Positions 1-8,000 of a DNA stretch of 64,000 bases are shown here, piece by piece; within the stretch, counting starts at the first letter, position 1, and each line of letters starts with the position of its first letter. This DNA comes from Erysipelotrichaceae bacterium (GTDB lineage Bacteria; Bacillota_I; Bacilli_A; Erysipelotrichales; Erysipelotrichaceae), in the NCBI GenBank assembly GCA_017512885.1, contig JAFWEP010000003.1, positions 62,001 through 126,000 on the forward strand, written 5' to 3'. The position numbers and the translations under genes were made by a program. The notes under the pieces are model-generated. The model was given only the letters and a program-made list of their open reading frames with translations, had not been told where the DNA came from and made no database searches.

Positions 1-520
1 TAGGATCGGTCTTGGCATAGATGACCGCATAGTCGGCGATCGGCGCTCCCGATACGAAGCACTTCCGTCCGTTCAGGATGAAGTCATCCCCGTCAGCGAC
101 CGCTGTCGTCAGCGTGCCTCCGGCATCGGAACCGGCACCCGGCTCGGTCAGCGCAAAGACGATGTGTTTCCTTCCGGCAGCGATATCCGGCAGATATTTC
201 TGTTTCTGTTCCTCGTTCCCGCACATGACCAGCGGTCCGCCGCCCAGCGAGTTCGGGGTATTGGCATAGATCGCCAGTACCGGACAGACCCGGGCAAACT
301 CCTCGATCATCAGCACGTAGGCCAGCGAGTCCCCTCCCTGACCGCCGTACTCGACCGGGATCTTGATGCCGGTAAAGCCGTAACGGGCCATCTTCTGATA
401 CATTTCCGCTTCATAGCCGCCTTCCGTATCGAGCCTTTTCTGCAGCTCATCGGTAAACTCGGTCTCGGCGAAGTTGCGGAAATTCCTGCGCAGCAACTGG
501 TATTTCTCCGTGAGGATCAT
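1..520 (-). CDS. Acyl-CoA dehydrogenase, N-terminal part (runs off left edge)
   Basis: The minus strand is open from an ATG at 520 to the window edge, giving about 173 residues. The product matches the N-terminal and middle domains of flavin acyl-CoA dehydrogenases: a helical start, then GGQGGDSLAY, then the FAD/substrate-binding stretch FALTEPGAGSDAGG and NGRKCFVSGA. The family oxidises acyl-CoA to enoyl-CoA and passes electrons to ETF. The catalytic glutamate lies in the missing C-terminal domain, so chain-length preference cannot be judged. A GGAGG lies 8-12 bases before the start. The promoter carries a palindromic operator also found upstream of the next gene (see 552-565). Confidence 0.9.
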   Translation of the reverse strand, partial: MILTEKYQLLRRNFRNFAETEFTDELQKRLDTEGGYEAEMYQKMARYGFTGIKIPVEYGGQGGDSLAYVLMIEEFARVCPVLAIYANTPNSLGGGPLVMCGNEEQKQKYLPDIAAGRKHIVFALTEPGAGSDAGGTLTTAVADGDDFILNGRKCFVSGAPIADYAVIYAKTDP

Positions 521-551
521 AATTTCCAACCTCCGTTCTTTCCTATTGTCT

Positions 552-565
552 ACTTGTCGACAACT
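552..565. promoter_or_regulatory. Palindromic operator copy 1 (TTGTCGACAA core)
   Basis: ACTTGTCGACAACT contains the perfect 10-bp palindrome TTGTCGACAA at 554-563. It lies between the -10 box and the ribosome binding site of the acyl-CoA dehydrogenase gene, a position fit for repression. The same core forms a perfect 16-bp palindrome at 1987-2002. The binding protein is not visible in the window. Confidence 0.6.
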
Positions 566-573
566 TCACTATT

Positions 574-602
574 ATCTTACTGTATTGTCCATTTTCTGAC
601 AA
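574..602 (-). promoter_or_regulatory. Promoter of the acyl-CoA dehydrogenase gene
   Basis: On the minus strand TTGTCA (597-602) and TAAGAT (574-579) are separated by exactly 17 bases. An inverted repeat ATTGTC-N8-GACAAT (584-603) covers the -35 box, and the TTGTCGACAA palindrome lies just downstream of the -10 box, about where transcription would begin. Confidence 0.6.
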
Positions 603-615
603 TGTGACTTTGTAC

Positions 616-644
616 CAAAAAAGCCCCGTTTCCGGGGCTTCGTT
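616..644 (-). terminator. Rho-independent terminator after the membrane/kinase fusion gene
   Basis: On the minus strand a GAAGCCCC/GGGGCTT stem with a short GGAAAC-type loop is followed by a run of T. It lies directly downstream of the stop codon at 652. Confidence 0.85.
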
Positions 645-651
645 TGTGGTA

Positions 652-1959
652 TCAGGCATTCCGCTTAGCCAGGACGTCCTTGATCATCTTCAGGGCCATC
701 TCTGCCGACTCTTCGATCCCGATCTCATCGCTTCTGACACAGAGATCATAGTGCTCGGCCATGCCCCAGGTCTCACCGGTGATCTGCAGGGAATAGTTCC
801 GGCGGAACTCATCTTCCTTGCGGACATACTCCCGCGCTTCTTCCTCGCTCATCCCGTTCAGCCGGGCAAAACGCTTCGCTCTTTCTTCCAGTTTGGCGCT
901 GACGAAGAGGTCGAAGGTATGCGGACGGTCCTTCAGGACATAGGCGCCCAAACGGCCGACGATGACGCAGTTCTCACGGGCAGCGATGCTGCGGATGATC
1001 TCAGCCTGCGCATCGAAGACCTGCTGCTGGCGGGAAGGATTCTGGGAATAGACATAGGACTGCTGGTACAGAGAGTACAGCAGGGAGTTGGTATTGCGTT
1101 CCTCGAGCTTGCTGACTTCGTCGACCGTCAGTCCCATTTTGGCTGCCGTTTCGCTCAGCAGGGCGTAATCATAGAAGGCATAGCCCAGCTTCTCGGCCAG
1201 GATCTCGCCGATGCGGTGACCGCCCGAGCCCAGTTCGCGCTCGATGGTGATCACGTGCGGCATCGAAGGGATCGCTTCGGCCGGGACCTTTTCCGGAGCC
1301 CGGACGCCCAGGAACTTCTCGACCGGCTTGTTCAGGAGACGGGAGAAGACCCCGACGAAGAAACCGACCAGCACGGCGGCCAGGATCGTTCCTTCACGGA
1401 CTGCTTCCAGCTTGTGGAAGACCGTCAGGGAGATGACCGTCGTCAGCGCGATCATCGTGAAGTCGACCGCGATCTTGACCTTGCCGAACTCCTGCTTCAC
1501 CTTCTGGGAGATGACCGAGATCGCTCCTTCCGAAGCCATCGTCAGCAGGTTGGCCTTGACCTCGAAGAAGACGCCGATGCCGTCCAGCGCACAGGCAAAG
1601 ACCGCCATCAGCACGCAGACGATATAGTTATCGGAAGACACCCCTGCAAACAGGGAGTTCGCCAGGTCGATGAAGAAGCCGAAGATCACCACTGCGACCA
1701 GCTGCAGGAAACGGGTCGGCTTGAAAGCCTTCCCCAGCAGGAGGATCTGGATGATCACGAAGACGACGTTGATCAGGGTATTGAAATTCCCCATCGATAA
1801 GGGAAAGATCTGACTCAGTACATACGCCAGCGATGCGGACGGCGAAACGCCGAGACCGGAACGGGCCGACAAAGCGATCCCGCAGGAAAGGATAAAGAGC
1901 CCCGCGACCAGCAGGATGGCTCTTTTGATCAGTTCGGTACCGGAATACTTCATATGCAT
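652..1959 (-). CDS. YczE-like membrane domain fused to a cytidylate-kinase-like domain
   Basis: Of 435 residues, 1-215 form a multi-helix membrane domain of the YczE/YitT type (several helices, a GLGVSP motif near residue 35). Residues 235-435 form a Cytidylate_kin2-type P-loop kinase domain beginning VITIERELGSGGHRIG, where GSGGHRIG takes the place of the P-loop. Such kinase-like domains bind nucleotides, but the substrate is unknown. I chose ATG 1959: TTGGAGG at 1968-1974 is 8 bases upstream. The longer ATG at 1974 would lie at or before the transcription start. The gene has its own promoter and terminator and shares an operator with the acyl-CoA dehydrogenase gene. A membrane-tethered nucleotide-binding sensor or kinase is an inference only. 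Confidence 0.8.
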   Translation of the reverse strand: MHMKYSGTELIKRAILLVAGLFILSCGIALSARSGLGVSPSASLAYVLSQIFPLSMGNFNTLINVVFVIIQILLLGKAFKPTRFLQLVAVVIFGFFIDLANSLFAGVSSDNYIVCVLMAVFACALDGIGVFFEVKANLLTMASEGAISVISQKVKQEFGKVKIAVDFTMIALTTVISLTVFHKLEAVREGTILAAVLVGFFVGVFSRLLNKPVEKFLGVRAPEKVPAEAIPSMPHVITIERELGSGGHRIGEILAEKLGYAFYDYALLSETAAKMGLTVDEVSKLEERNTNSLLYSLYQQSYVYSQNPSRQQQVFDAQAEIIRSIAARENCVIVGRLGAYVLKDRPHTFDLFVSAKLEERAKRFARLNGMSEEEAREYVRKEDEFRRNYSLQITGETWGMAEHYDLCVRSDEIGIEESAEMALKMIKDVLAKRNA

Positions 1960-1978
1960 ACCTGTTGCCTCCAAGCTG

Positions 1979-2009
1979 ATTATACTAACTTGTCGACAAG
2001 TTTACAAGT
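1979..2009 (-). promoter_or_regulatory. Promoter with operator copy 2 between -35 and -10
   Basis: On the minus strand TTGTAA (2004-2009) and TATAAT (1979-1984) are 17 bases apart. The 16-bp perfect palindrome AACTTGTCGACAAGTT (1987-2002) fills the spacer, so a bound repressor would block RNA polymerase. The core is identical to that at 554-563. Confidence 0.7.
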
Positions 2010-2615
2010 TTAATACCCCAGTTCTTCGTCGACGTAGACGACTTCGTATTCCGCTCCCCGCGGGGCTTCCCAGAACACCATCAGGATCCGGCAGATCCGC
2101 TCCGGACTCTGGCAGTCGAAGCAGTGATCGCCGTGGATGCAGGGCGTGCCCGTACGGTGCATCCGCTTCGCGTTGCAGGGTGCTGCCACGTTGCGCGCTC
2201 TTTCCAGAGCTTTCTCGAAGCTCTCGGCCAGTTTATTCCTGCCGATCACCAGATAGACCTTCTGATGTCCGTAAGCCGTTTCCGCTACCCGGTTGCCGGT
2301 ATTGTCGATATTGATGAGCTCGCCGCTCTCGGCTGCTCCGTTCAGTGAAGAGAGATAGACCGCAGCGCTGCGTTCCTTGTAGCGGACTTCCTTATCGCTC
2401 ATCCCCTCCGGGATCTGCCAGTGCCACCAGACTTCATTGTGTTCCTTCAGCTTCTCATAGATCCCCAGGGTATCCAGAGTGACCGAAGAAGCCATACCGA
2501 CCGAGGTCTGATCGATGGCTCTGTTCAGATACTCAGCAGCCTCCTCTTTCGTTTCAAAAGAAGATATCTGAAAGCCTCTCTTTTTCAGATTCGCAAAGAA
2601 TACTTCCTTATCCAT
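2010..2615 (-). CDS. LUD-domain (LutC/YkgG-like) protein
   Basis: This 201-residue protein has the layout of the LUD (DUF162) family: an N-terminal helix pair, a Rossmann-like core with GMASSVTLDTLGI, and a late segment VYLVIGRNKLAES. The family includes LutC of lactate oxidation, but many members stand alone with no known reaction. A C-terminal cluster of cysteines (APC, TPCIHGDHCFDC, ICR) could bind metal or an iron-sulfur cluster; this is inferred from spacing only. A GGGGGAAAGGAT sequence precedes the ATG. No lutA or lutB neighbours are seen, so a role in lactate use is not supported. Confidence 0.75.
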   Translation of the reverse strand: MDKEVFFANLKKRGFQISSFETKEEAAEYLNRAIDQTSVGMASSVTLDTLGIYEKLKEHNEVWWHWQIPEGMSDKEVRYKERSAAVYLSSLNGAAESGELINIDNTGNRVAETAYGHQKVYLVIGRNKLAESFEKALERARNVAAPCNAKRMHRTGTPCIHGDHCFDCQSPERICRILMVFWEAPRGAEYEVVYVDEELGY

Positions 2616-2649
2616 ATCCTTTCCCCCTTCTCTTTTTTATTGTAACGGA

Positions 2650-2685
2650 AGAAAAAGAAAGAGCCATCCTTTTCGGACAGCTCTC
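2650..2685 (-). terminator. Rho-independent terminator after the Hsp70-like gene
   Basis: A 10-bp stem (2660-2669 with 2675-2684, two wobble pairs) with a five-base loop is followed on the minus strand by TTTCTTTTTC. Confidence 0.85.
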
Positions 2686-2689
2686 GGTA

Positions 2690-4606
2690 TCATCCCAGAG
2701 GGATCTCGACCACTTCCGCCATCTTGGTCAGACATTCTTCGATCTGTGCCGAGATGTCATCGACCAGACGCTGGGTGATCTCTTCGTTCTTGTCGGTCTT
2801 TAAGGATTCGTAGAGGTTGGCGCGCACTTCCGCGGTGATCGTATCCAGTCTTGCCTCGATGGTGTTCTTCGGCACCAGTTTCCGCAGGGGACGGGGCAGA
2901 TCGGTCTTTAAGAGCAGTTCCTCCATCTTGTCCTTGCCTAAGGCCAGCACCAGGATCGAGATCATCATCCCGGCGAAGATGCCGGTCGGACCGCTGGCGA
3001 TCAGAGCCACCCCGCTGCCTCCGCAGAGGAGACCGACGATGATGGAGATGATGGAATCGATCAGCCAGGTGATCTCGTTGACCGCAAAGACATCCTTGGC
3101 GCTGATCTTGACGTCCAGATCGCTGATGCGCATGTAGGACTTCAGGCTCAGGGCGGAATACGGCACGTGATGTTTGATGCAGATCGGCACCGTATACTCT
3201 TCCAGTTTCTCGGCGATCGGTTTCAGCCAGGCCGTGACCGGAGCGATCATCAGCTCGCGTGCTTCATCGCTGCGCAGATAGGCTGCGATCTCCCTTTCCA
3301 GTGCTTCGTTGGTGTCGGTCAGCTTCTGGATCTCGCCGTTGCGCCATCTTTCGAAGACCGGTTCCGCCGCCTTGCGGATGATCGGCTTGGTCAGTGTATC
3401 GACGATGTCTTTATAGAGATCGACGATATGTTCCTTGACGATGTCTTCGACCGTCGTCGCCTGTTTCAGTTCTTCGAGATCAGAGCGGAACTCACGCAGT
3501 TCCTCATCGATCTTACCGGACCAGGCCAGGCCCTTGGTGACCGAGAATTCCGGTTCGCTGCCGGTGATGATGACGGCTTCCGGAAAGATCTCCGCACACC
3601 ACTGCCGGATGCCCGGCATCTTGGAGACGCCGCCGGTCAGGAACAGCAGTTCCGGTACATTGCCGGAGATGGCCTGACGGACATTGCGCAGCGATTCCAG
3701 GAAGACTTCCTTGAAGGAAGAACCGTTCAGACGCTCGCTGGCTCCTTCTTCCAGATGCTTCGCCACCTTCTCGTCCATGGTCAGGCTCAGCCGTACCGGC
3801 GGGAAGGACTGCCGGATGAGGACCGAGTCCCTGCATTCATGATCCCGGAAGTATTCGACATCCGAGTAATATCTCTCTTTTAAACGCCGGCAGGCAAACT
3901 CACAGTAGTTCTTCCAGGCTTCCGACTCCGCAAAGATCTTTCGGATCTTCTGAGGATTGGAAGAGCTGTCGACGCAGTAGTTCAGCAGCAGTTCGTCCAT
4001 GATGCCGCCGCCTAAGAAGACTTCCCCGCCGGTCTGCATCTCGACTTCCCTGCCGCGGTTGATATAGGCGAAGTCGGTCGTCGAAGAACCGATGTCCACC
4101 ACCAGCATCGGCCGCGACAGGATATCGTAACCGATCTGCAGATGTTTGGACTGACAGGCAGCGATCAGGGCTGCTCTGGATTCCGAGATGACCTTGGCCG
4201 GCGGATAACCGACCCGTTCAAAGATCTCCCGGTAGCGTTCCCGCTCATTGCGGTCCCAGCCGGCCGGACAGCCGATATAGAAACAGGATTCATTGTCATT
4301 GCGCAGAAGATCGCCGCTGGCATAAAGCGCCCCTAAAACACCGGCCGCAAAGCTCTTGACGTCCTGTTCGACGCCCGGATCCTTCAGGAAGCGGGACTTG
4401 AAACGCAGTTTGCGCTTCTGGGCATTCTTGGCATAGCAGGCATTCTCGCCGATCAGCAGCGTTCCGTCGGAAAGGGCGGCATAAGCAGTGATGAAGCTTT
4501 TGACGCCTTCCACTTCCAGCACTGTCGGCGGGATCTCGCTGTTCTTCTCCAGCCGGCAGACCGCCGATTCGGCATCTCCCAGATCAAAACCGTAGAACCT
4601 TCTCAT
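2690..4606 (-). CDS. Hsp70/actin-fold ATPase with C-terminal membrane hairpin
   Basis: A 638-residue protein. Residues 1-370 form an Hsp70/actin-type ATPase: phosphate-1 loop at 6-14 (GFDLGDAES), phosphate-2 loop DIGSSTTD at 171-178, adenosine motif LFLTGGVSKMPG at 321-332. In place of an Hsp70 substrate-binding domain there is a long helical region (370-510). A Gly/Ile/Leu-rich hydrophobic block at 514-557 follows, long enough for a membrane hairpin, then a final helical tail. It overlaps its partner gene by 4 bases (ATGA), so the two are translationally coupled. The function is unknown; a membrane-bound chaperone or stress ATPase is an inference. Confidence 0.75.
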   Translation of the reverse strand: MRRFYGFDLGDAESAVCRLEKNSEIPPTVLEVEGVKSFITAYAALSDGTLLIGENACYAKNAQKRKLRFKSRFLKDPGVEQDVKSFAAGVLGALYASGDLLRNDNESCFYIGCPAGWDRNERERYREIFERVGYPPAKVISESRAALIAACQSKHLQIGYDILSRPMLVVDIGSSTTDFAYINRGREVEMQTGGEVFLGGGIMDELLLNYCVDSSSNPQKIRKIFAESEAWKNYCEFACRRLKERYYSDVEYFRDHECRDSVLIRQSFPPVRLSLTMDEKVAKHLEEGASERLNGSSFKEVFLESLRNVRQAISGNVPELLFLTGGVSKMPGIRQWCAEIFPEAVIITGSEPEFSVTKGLAWSGKIDEELREFRSDLEELKQATTVEDIVKEHIVDLYKDIVDTLTKPIIRKAAEPVFERWRNGEIQKLTDTNEALEREIAAYLRSDEARELMIAPVTAWLKPIAEKLEEYTVPICIKHHVPYSALSLKSYMRISDLDVKISAKDVFAVNEITWLIDSIISIIVGLLCGGSGVALIASGPTGIFAGMMISILVLALGKDKMEELLLKTDLPRPLRKLVPKNTIEARLDTITAEVRANLYESLKTDKNEEITQRLVDDISAQIEECLTKMAEVVEIPLG

Positions 4607-5484
4607 GACCAGTCACCCGAAACGATGCCTTTCTTTAACAGTTTCCCGTCTTTGACCAGAGCCGGACGGATCGTTTCTTTCTTTTCTCCGGGGATCACAT
4701 CGAACCAGGAGCGGTCTTCCTCGCTGTAGTTCAGCATCTCGATGCCCTGCTGATGCAGATAGAAAGGCACTTTGGAAAGCTGATCCAGAGCGTATTCTCC
4801 GTCCCGCGCATACTGTGCTTCCAACAGATCGGCATAGAGGCTCAGGGCACTGATGTCTTCTTCTTTGCCTTCGCTCTCCTGCCGCTGGCGCTCTTCGAGC
4901 TGCTGGACTGAGAGGGCTTCAGCAATGTTGCGGTCGACGATCAGTAAGACCGCATGCATCGTCTGATAGATCTTATTGGCATCGATGCGGTTCTCTGCCA
5001 TCAGTTCTTTCTCGCTGTAGGTCGCATTCTTCCGTTTGGTGAAGAAGAGTCCGGCCAGGAAGAGGCAGAGCAGACCGCCGCCGAAAGTGACACCGATCGC
5101 CGGCATCTCCATGACCCCGGCCAGCGCTTCGTCCGTGCCGCTCAGAACGGCTACCGCAGCCAGAGGCAGGGCGATCCCTGCAACCAGCAGGATCACAGCC
5201 GGCAGACGCACCTTCTTCTTTTCTTCTGTCAGGAGCTTGCCGCCCTTTTCCCAGATCTTCGTCTCGCCCACGCAGTCCACTAAAGGAGCGGCCATCCGGG
5301 CCGTCTGCAGCATATGCGCCGCACACCTGCGCTCGGTATCGGACGTGCAGTCCTCGTTGTATCGGTAAAGGAGCCGGTCATATTCCGACTCGATCAGGGG
5401 GATCGCTCTTTCGGCACTGCCGGCCTGGCTCAGGCTGGCCAGCAGCCGGTCTTTATCCTGTTCCAGATATTCCTGAAGTTTCAT
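4603..5484 (-). CDS. Membrane protein partner of the Hsp70-like ATPase, unknown function
   Basis: I do not recognise this 293-residue protein. It has a soluble helical N-terminus (1-90), two predicted membrane helices (about 93-115 and 127-149), and a helical soluble C-terminal domain ending in a Trp/Phe/Pro-containing segment. The start at 5484 (MKLQEYLEQD) is set by GGAGGAAGGAA immediately upstream; an in-frame ATG at 5529 is farther up and lacks a site. It is the first gene of a two-gene operon, with the ATPase starting inside its stop codon. The pairing suggests an anchor, exchange factor or regulator of the ATPase. Confidence 0.7.
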   Translation of the reverse strand: MKLQEYLEQDKDRLLASLSQAGSAERAIPLIESEYDRLLYRYNEDCTSDTERRCAAHMLQTARMAAPLVDCVGETKIWEKGGKLLTEEKKKVRLPAVILLVAGIALPLAAVAVLSGTDEALAGVMEMPAIGVTFGGGLLCLFLAGLFFTKRKNATYSEKELMAENRIDANKIYQTMHAVLLIVDRNIAEALSVQQLEERQRQESEGKEEDISALSLYADLLEAQYARDGEYALDQLSKVPFYLHQQGIEMLNYSEEDRSWFDVIPGEKKETIRPALVKDGKLLKKGIVSGDWS

Positions 5485-5513
5485 TTCCTTCCTCCTTTCG
5501 GAGTATATTTCTA

Positions 5514-5557
5514 TTATAAGAGAAAACACTTTCCCGGGACAACGTTCCCCGGGAAAG
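5514..5557. promoter_or_regulatory. Divergent intergenic region with a 10-bp inverted repeat
   Basis: CTTTCCCGGG (5529-5538) and CCCGGGAAAG (5548-5557) form a perfect inverted repeat around a 9-base spacer. It sits between the divergent Hsp70-like operon and the glycerophosphodiesterase gene. A minus-strand TATAAT lies at about 5514-5519, with TTGTCC 18 bases upstream inside the repeat. This fits an operator for the Hsp70-like operon, possibly for both genes. There is no T tract, so it is not a normal terminator. Confidence 0.5.
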
Positions 5558-5588
5558 AGGTATCATAGAAGAAACAAGGAGAAACAAG

Positions 5589-6326
5589 ATGAAAACACCT
5601 TTGATCTGGGGTCACCGCGGAGACTGCGTACATACACCGGAAAATACACTGATCGCTTTCGAGAGGGCCGTCCGGGACGGCGCCGACGGCGTCGAACTGG
5701 ATATCCAGCTCAGTAAGGACGGAGAGATCGTCGTCTGTCACGATGAGACGCTCGACCGCACCAGCAACGCTAAAGGCTGGTTAAAAGACTATACGCTGGC
5801 GGAACTGAAGTCCTTCAACTTCAATCAGAAGTTTCCGGAGTACGGCTTCCAGCCGATCCCGACGATGCGGGAAGTGCTGGAATTATTGAAGCCGAGCGGC
5901 CTCACCATCGACATCGAACTGAAGACGAGCTACCCGACCTTTTATCCGCAGATCGAAGACAAGATCCTCGCGCTGGTCAGAGAACTGGGCATGGAAGAGA
6001 AGGCCAATTACTCTTCCTTCAACCACTATACCTGCCGGAGACTGCTGGAACTCGATCCCACTCTCGATGTCGGTTTCCTTTACTTTGACGGAACGATGGA
6101 CTTCCCGGACTATGCGAAGAGCCATGGGGCGAAGGCCATCAACCCCGCCTACTTCAATCTCTTCCTGCCCGGAGAGCCGATGAAACGGGCGCAGGAACTG
6201 GGTCTGACGACCCGGGTCTGGACCGTCGATGCGAAGGAAGAAGTCGAAGCCTGCATTGAAAAAGGGATCGATGTGATCATCACCAACGACCCGGCCGGAG
6301 TCCGGAAGATCCTGTCTCAGCGATAG
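5589..6326 (+). CDS. ugpQ: Glycerophosphodiester phosphodiesterase (cytosolic UgpQ type)
   Basis: A 245-residue GDPD-family TIM barrel that hydrolyses glycerophosphodiesters to glycerol-3-phosphate and an alcohol such as choline. Key motifs are visible: GHRG near residue 8, ENTLIAFERAV with the first metal-binding glutamate, ELDIQLSKDG, and CHDETLDRT with the catalytic histidine. No signal peptide is present, so it acts inside the cell on imported substrate. AAGGAG precedes the ATG. It is followed by a BCCT carrier and a complete Ugp-type importer, which fits uptake of glycerophosphodiesters. Confidence 0.9.
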   Translation: MKTPLIWGHRGDCVHTPENTLIAFERAVRDGADGVELDIQLSKDGEIVVCHDETLDRTSNAKGWLKDYTLAELKSFNFNQKFPEYGFQPIPTMREVLELLKPSGLTIDIELKTSYPTFYPQIEDKILALVRELGMEEKANYSSFNHYTCRRLLELDPTLDVGFLYFDGTMDFPDYAKSHGAKAINPAYFNLFLPGEPMKRAQELGLTTRVWTVDAKEEVEACIEKGIDVIITNDPAGVRKILSQR

Positions 6327-6368
6327 GCTTATAATATATAACCTATTAATAACATTAATTAATATATA

Positions 6369-6397
6369 TTGAAGCGCTTACATTCCCATTGTAAAAT
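6369..6397 (+). promoter_or_regulatory. Promoter with cre/LacI-type operator before the BCCT gene
   Basis: TTGAAG (6369-6374) and TAAAAT (6392-6397) are 17 bases apart, preceded by a very A/T-rich tract (6330-6368). The palindrome AAGCGCTT (6372-6379) overlaps the -35 box. The 14-mer TTGAAGCGCTTACA resembles a CcpA cre site with two deviations. A half-copy, TGTAAGCG, lies at 6414-6421 next to the start codon. Carbon-catabolite or LacI-family control is likely but not proven. Confidence 0.6.
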
Positions 6398-6424
6398 ATA
6401 AACATAGGGGTCCTGTAAGCGTAA

Positions 6425-7966
6425 ATGTTCACCGGATACGATCACAACGACAATCAGAATGACAGCGTCCGCATGGACTGGACAGCGATACTGCTGCCGC
6501 TCTTTGCGGTCATTGCCCTCTGCATCTACTTCGCTCTGTACCCGCAGCAGTCGCAGGCTGTCCTGCAGGGTATCCGCCAGATCGTCGGAGATGATTTTTC
6601 GCTGTACTATGCCGCCCTGGGACTGGGAACTTTCGGATTTACCCTCTGGCTGGGTCTCTCCCGTTACGGCAAGGTCCGTTTCGGTGCGGACGAAAGACCG
6701 CAGTATTCCGATTTCCAATGGGGAGCGCTGATCTTCACCTCCACCATGGCGGCCGATATCCTCTTCTATTCACTGACCGAATGGGCACTCTATGCGAACG
6801 AACCCTACATCGAGGAACTGGGCGGGATCCAGCGCTGGGCTTCCACCTACCCTCTCTTTCACTGGGGTCCGATCGCATGGAGTTTTTGTATTGCCCTGGC
6901 TGTTGCCTTCGGCTACATGTTTCATGTCCGGGGCACCCATAAACAGAAATATTCCGAAGCCTGCCGTCCCTTACTGAAAGAAAAGACCGACGGGCTCTTA
7001 GGCCGGGTGATCGATCTGCTGGCGATCTTTTCCCTGATCGCCGGTACCGCGACGACCTTCTCAGTCACGACGCCCTTACTGTCCTCCGCCTTCAGTACGG
7101 TGACCGGCATCCCCGATTCCACCGCACTGGCCATCGCCATCCTGATCATCATCGCCGTGCTCTATACCCTGGTGCTCTACATCGGGATGAAGGCGATCTC
7201 AAAGCTGGCCGTCGTCTGTTCCTGGCTGTTCTTCGCCTTACTGGGCTATGTGCTCTTCTTCGGCGGAGAGACCCGCTACATCCTGGAGACCGGATTCAGT
7301 GCCTTGGGCAATCTGGCTCAGAACTTCCTGGCCATGGCGACCTGGATGGATCCCCTGCGGGAGACCCATTTCCCCCAGAACTGGACAGTCTACTACTGGG
7401 CCTACTGGATGGTCTGGTGCGTGGCGACGCCTTTCTTCATCGGCACGATCTCCCGAGGCAGGACGATAAGGCAGATGGTCTTCGGCGGTTATGGCTGGGG
7501 TCTGGCCGGCACCTTCCTCTCCTTCATCATCCTGGGCAACTACGGACTGGCCCAGCAGCTGAAGCATGGGCTGGACATCAGCGGCTATATCGCTAACGGC
7601 GGGCACTATGCCGCGATCATCATCAGAGTCTTCGATGCCCTGCCCCTGCCTGCGCTCGGACTGATCCTCCTAGTGATCACCATGATCGCTTTCTACGCTA
7701 CGACCTTCGACTCCCTGGCGATGGTCATCTCCTACTACTCCTACAAACAACTGGCTGTCGGCCAGGAGCCCGGCAAGAAGATCCGGGTCTTCTGGTCCCT
7801 TGTCTTCATCCTGCTGCCGATCGCATTACTGTTTGCACAGAATTCGATCTACAGTCTGCAGTCGGTATCGATCATTGCTGCCTTCCCGATCGGCGCCGTG
7901 ATCATCCTGATCTGTCTCAGTCTGGTCAAACAGCTGAAGGAAGACGAAAGCCAGAGGTCAAGATAA
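6425..7966 (+). CDS. BCCT-family transporter (betaine/choline/carnitine type)
   Basis: A 513-residue integral membrane protein with about twelve hydrophobic helices. The BCCT signature tryptophans lie in the segment from FHWGPIAWSFC (around residue 150) to the helix containing WTVYYWAYWMVWCVATPFFIG (around 320-340). The family carries quaternary ammonium compounds such as choline, betaine or carnitine with Na+ or H+, or by exchange. No close ribosome site precedes ATG 6425 (AGGGG is 15 bases away), so the start is slightly uncertain. Its position between a glycerophosphodiesterase and a Ugp importer suggests handling of the choline released from glycerophosphocholine, an inference. Confidence 0.85.
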   Translation: MFTGYDHNDNQNDSVRMDWTAILLPLFAVIALCIYFALYPQQSQAVLQGIRQIVGDDFSLYYAALGLGTFGFTLWLGLSRYGKVRFGADERPQYSDFQWGALIFTSTMAADILFYSLTEWALYANEPYIEELGGIQRWASTYPLFHWGPIAWSFCIALAVAFGYMFHVRGTHKQKYSEACRPLLKEKTDGLLGRVIDLLAIFSLIAGTATTFSVTTPLLSSAFSTVTGIPDSTALAIAILIIIAVLYTLVLYIGMKAISKLAVVCSWLFFALLGYVLFFGGETRYILETGFSALGNLAQNFLAMATWMDPLRETHFPQNWTVYYWAYWMVWCVATPFFIGTISRGRTIRQMVFGGYGWGLAGTFLSFIILGNYGLAQQLKHGLDISGYIANGGHYAAIIIRVFDALPLPALGLILLVITMIAFYATTFDSLAMVISYYSYKQLAVGQEPGKKIRVFWSLVFILLPIALLFAQNSIYSLQSVSIIAAFPIGAVIILICLSLVKQLKEDESQRSR

Positions 7967-8000
7967 GCTTTTCATTCATTGATCAAAGGAGGAGAAAAGA

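Noticed and set aside
604-1800. Long plus-strand open frame opposite the membrane/kinase fusion gene
   Set aside because: It is antisense to a gene with clear domains, promoter, ribosome site and terminator; its protein is rich in Asp/Arg/Gln with no family, typical of a shadow frame in GC-rich DNA.
5529-5557. Terminator between the Hsp70-like operon and ugpQ
   Set aside because: The inverted repeat lies between two divergent starts, not after a gene, and lacks a T tract; an operator is more likely.
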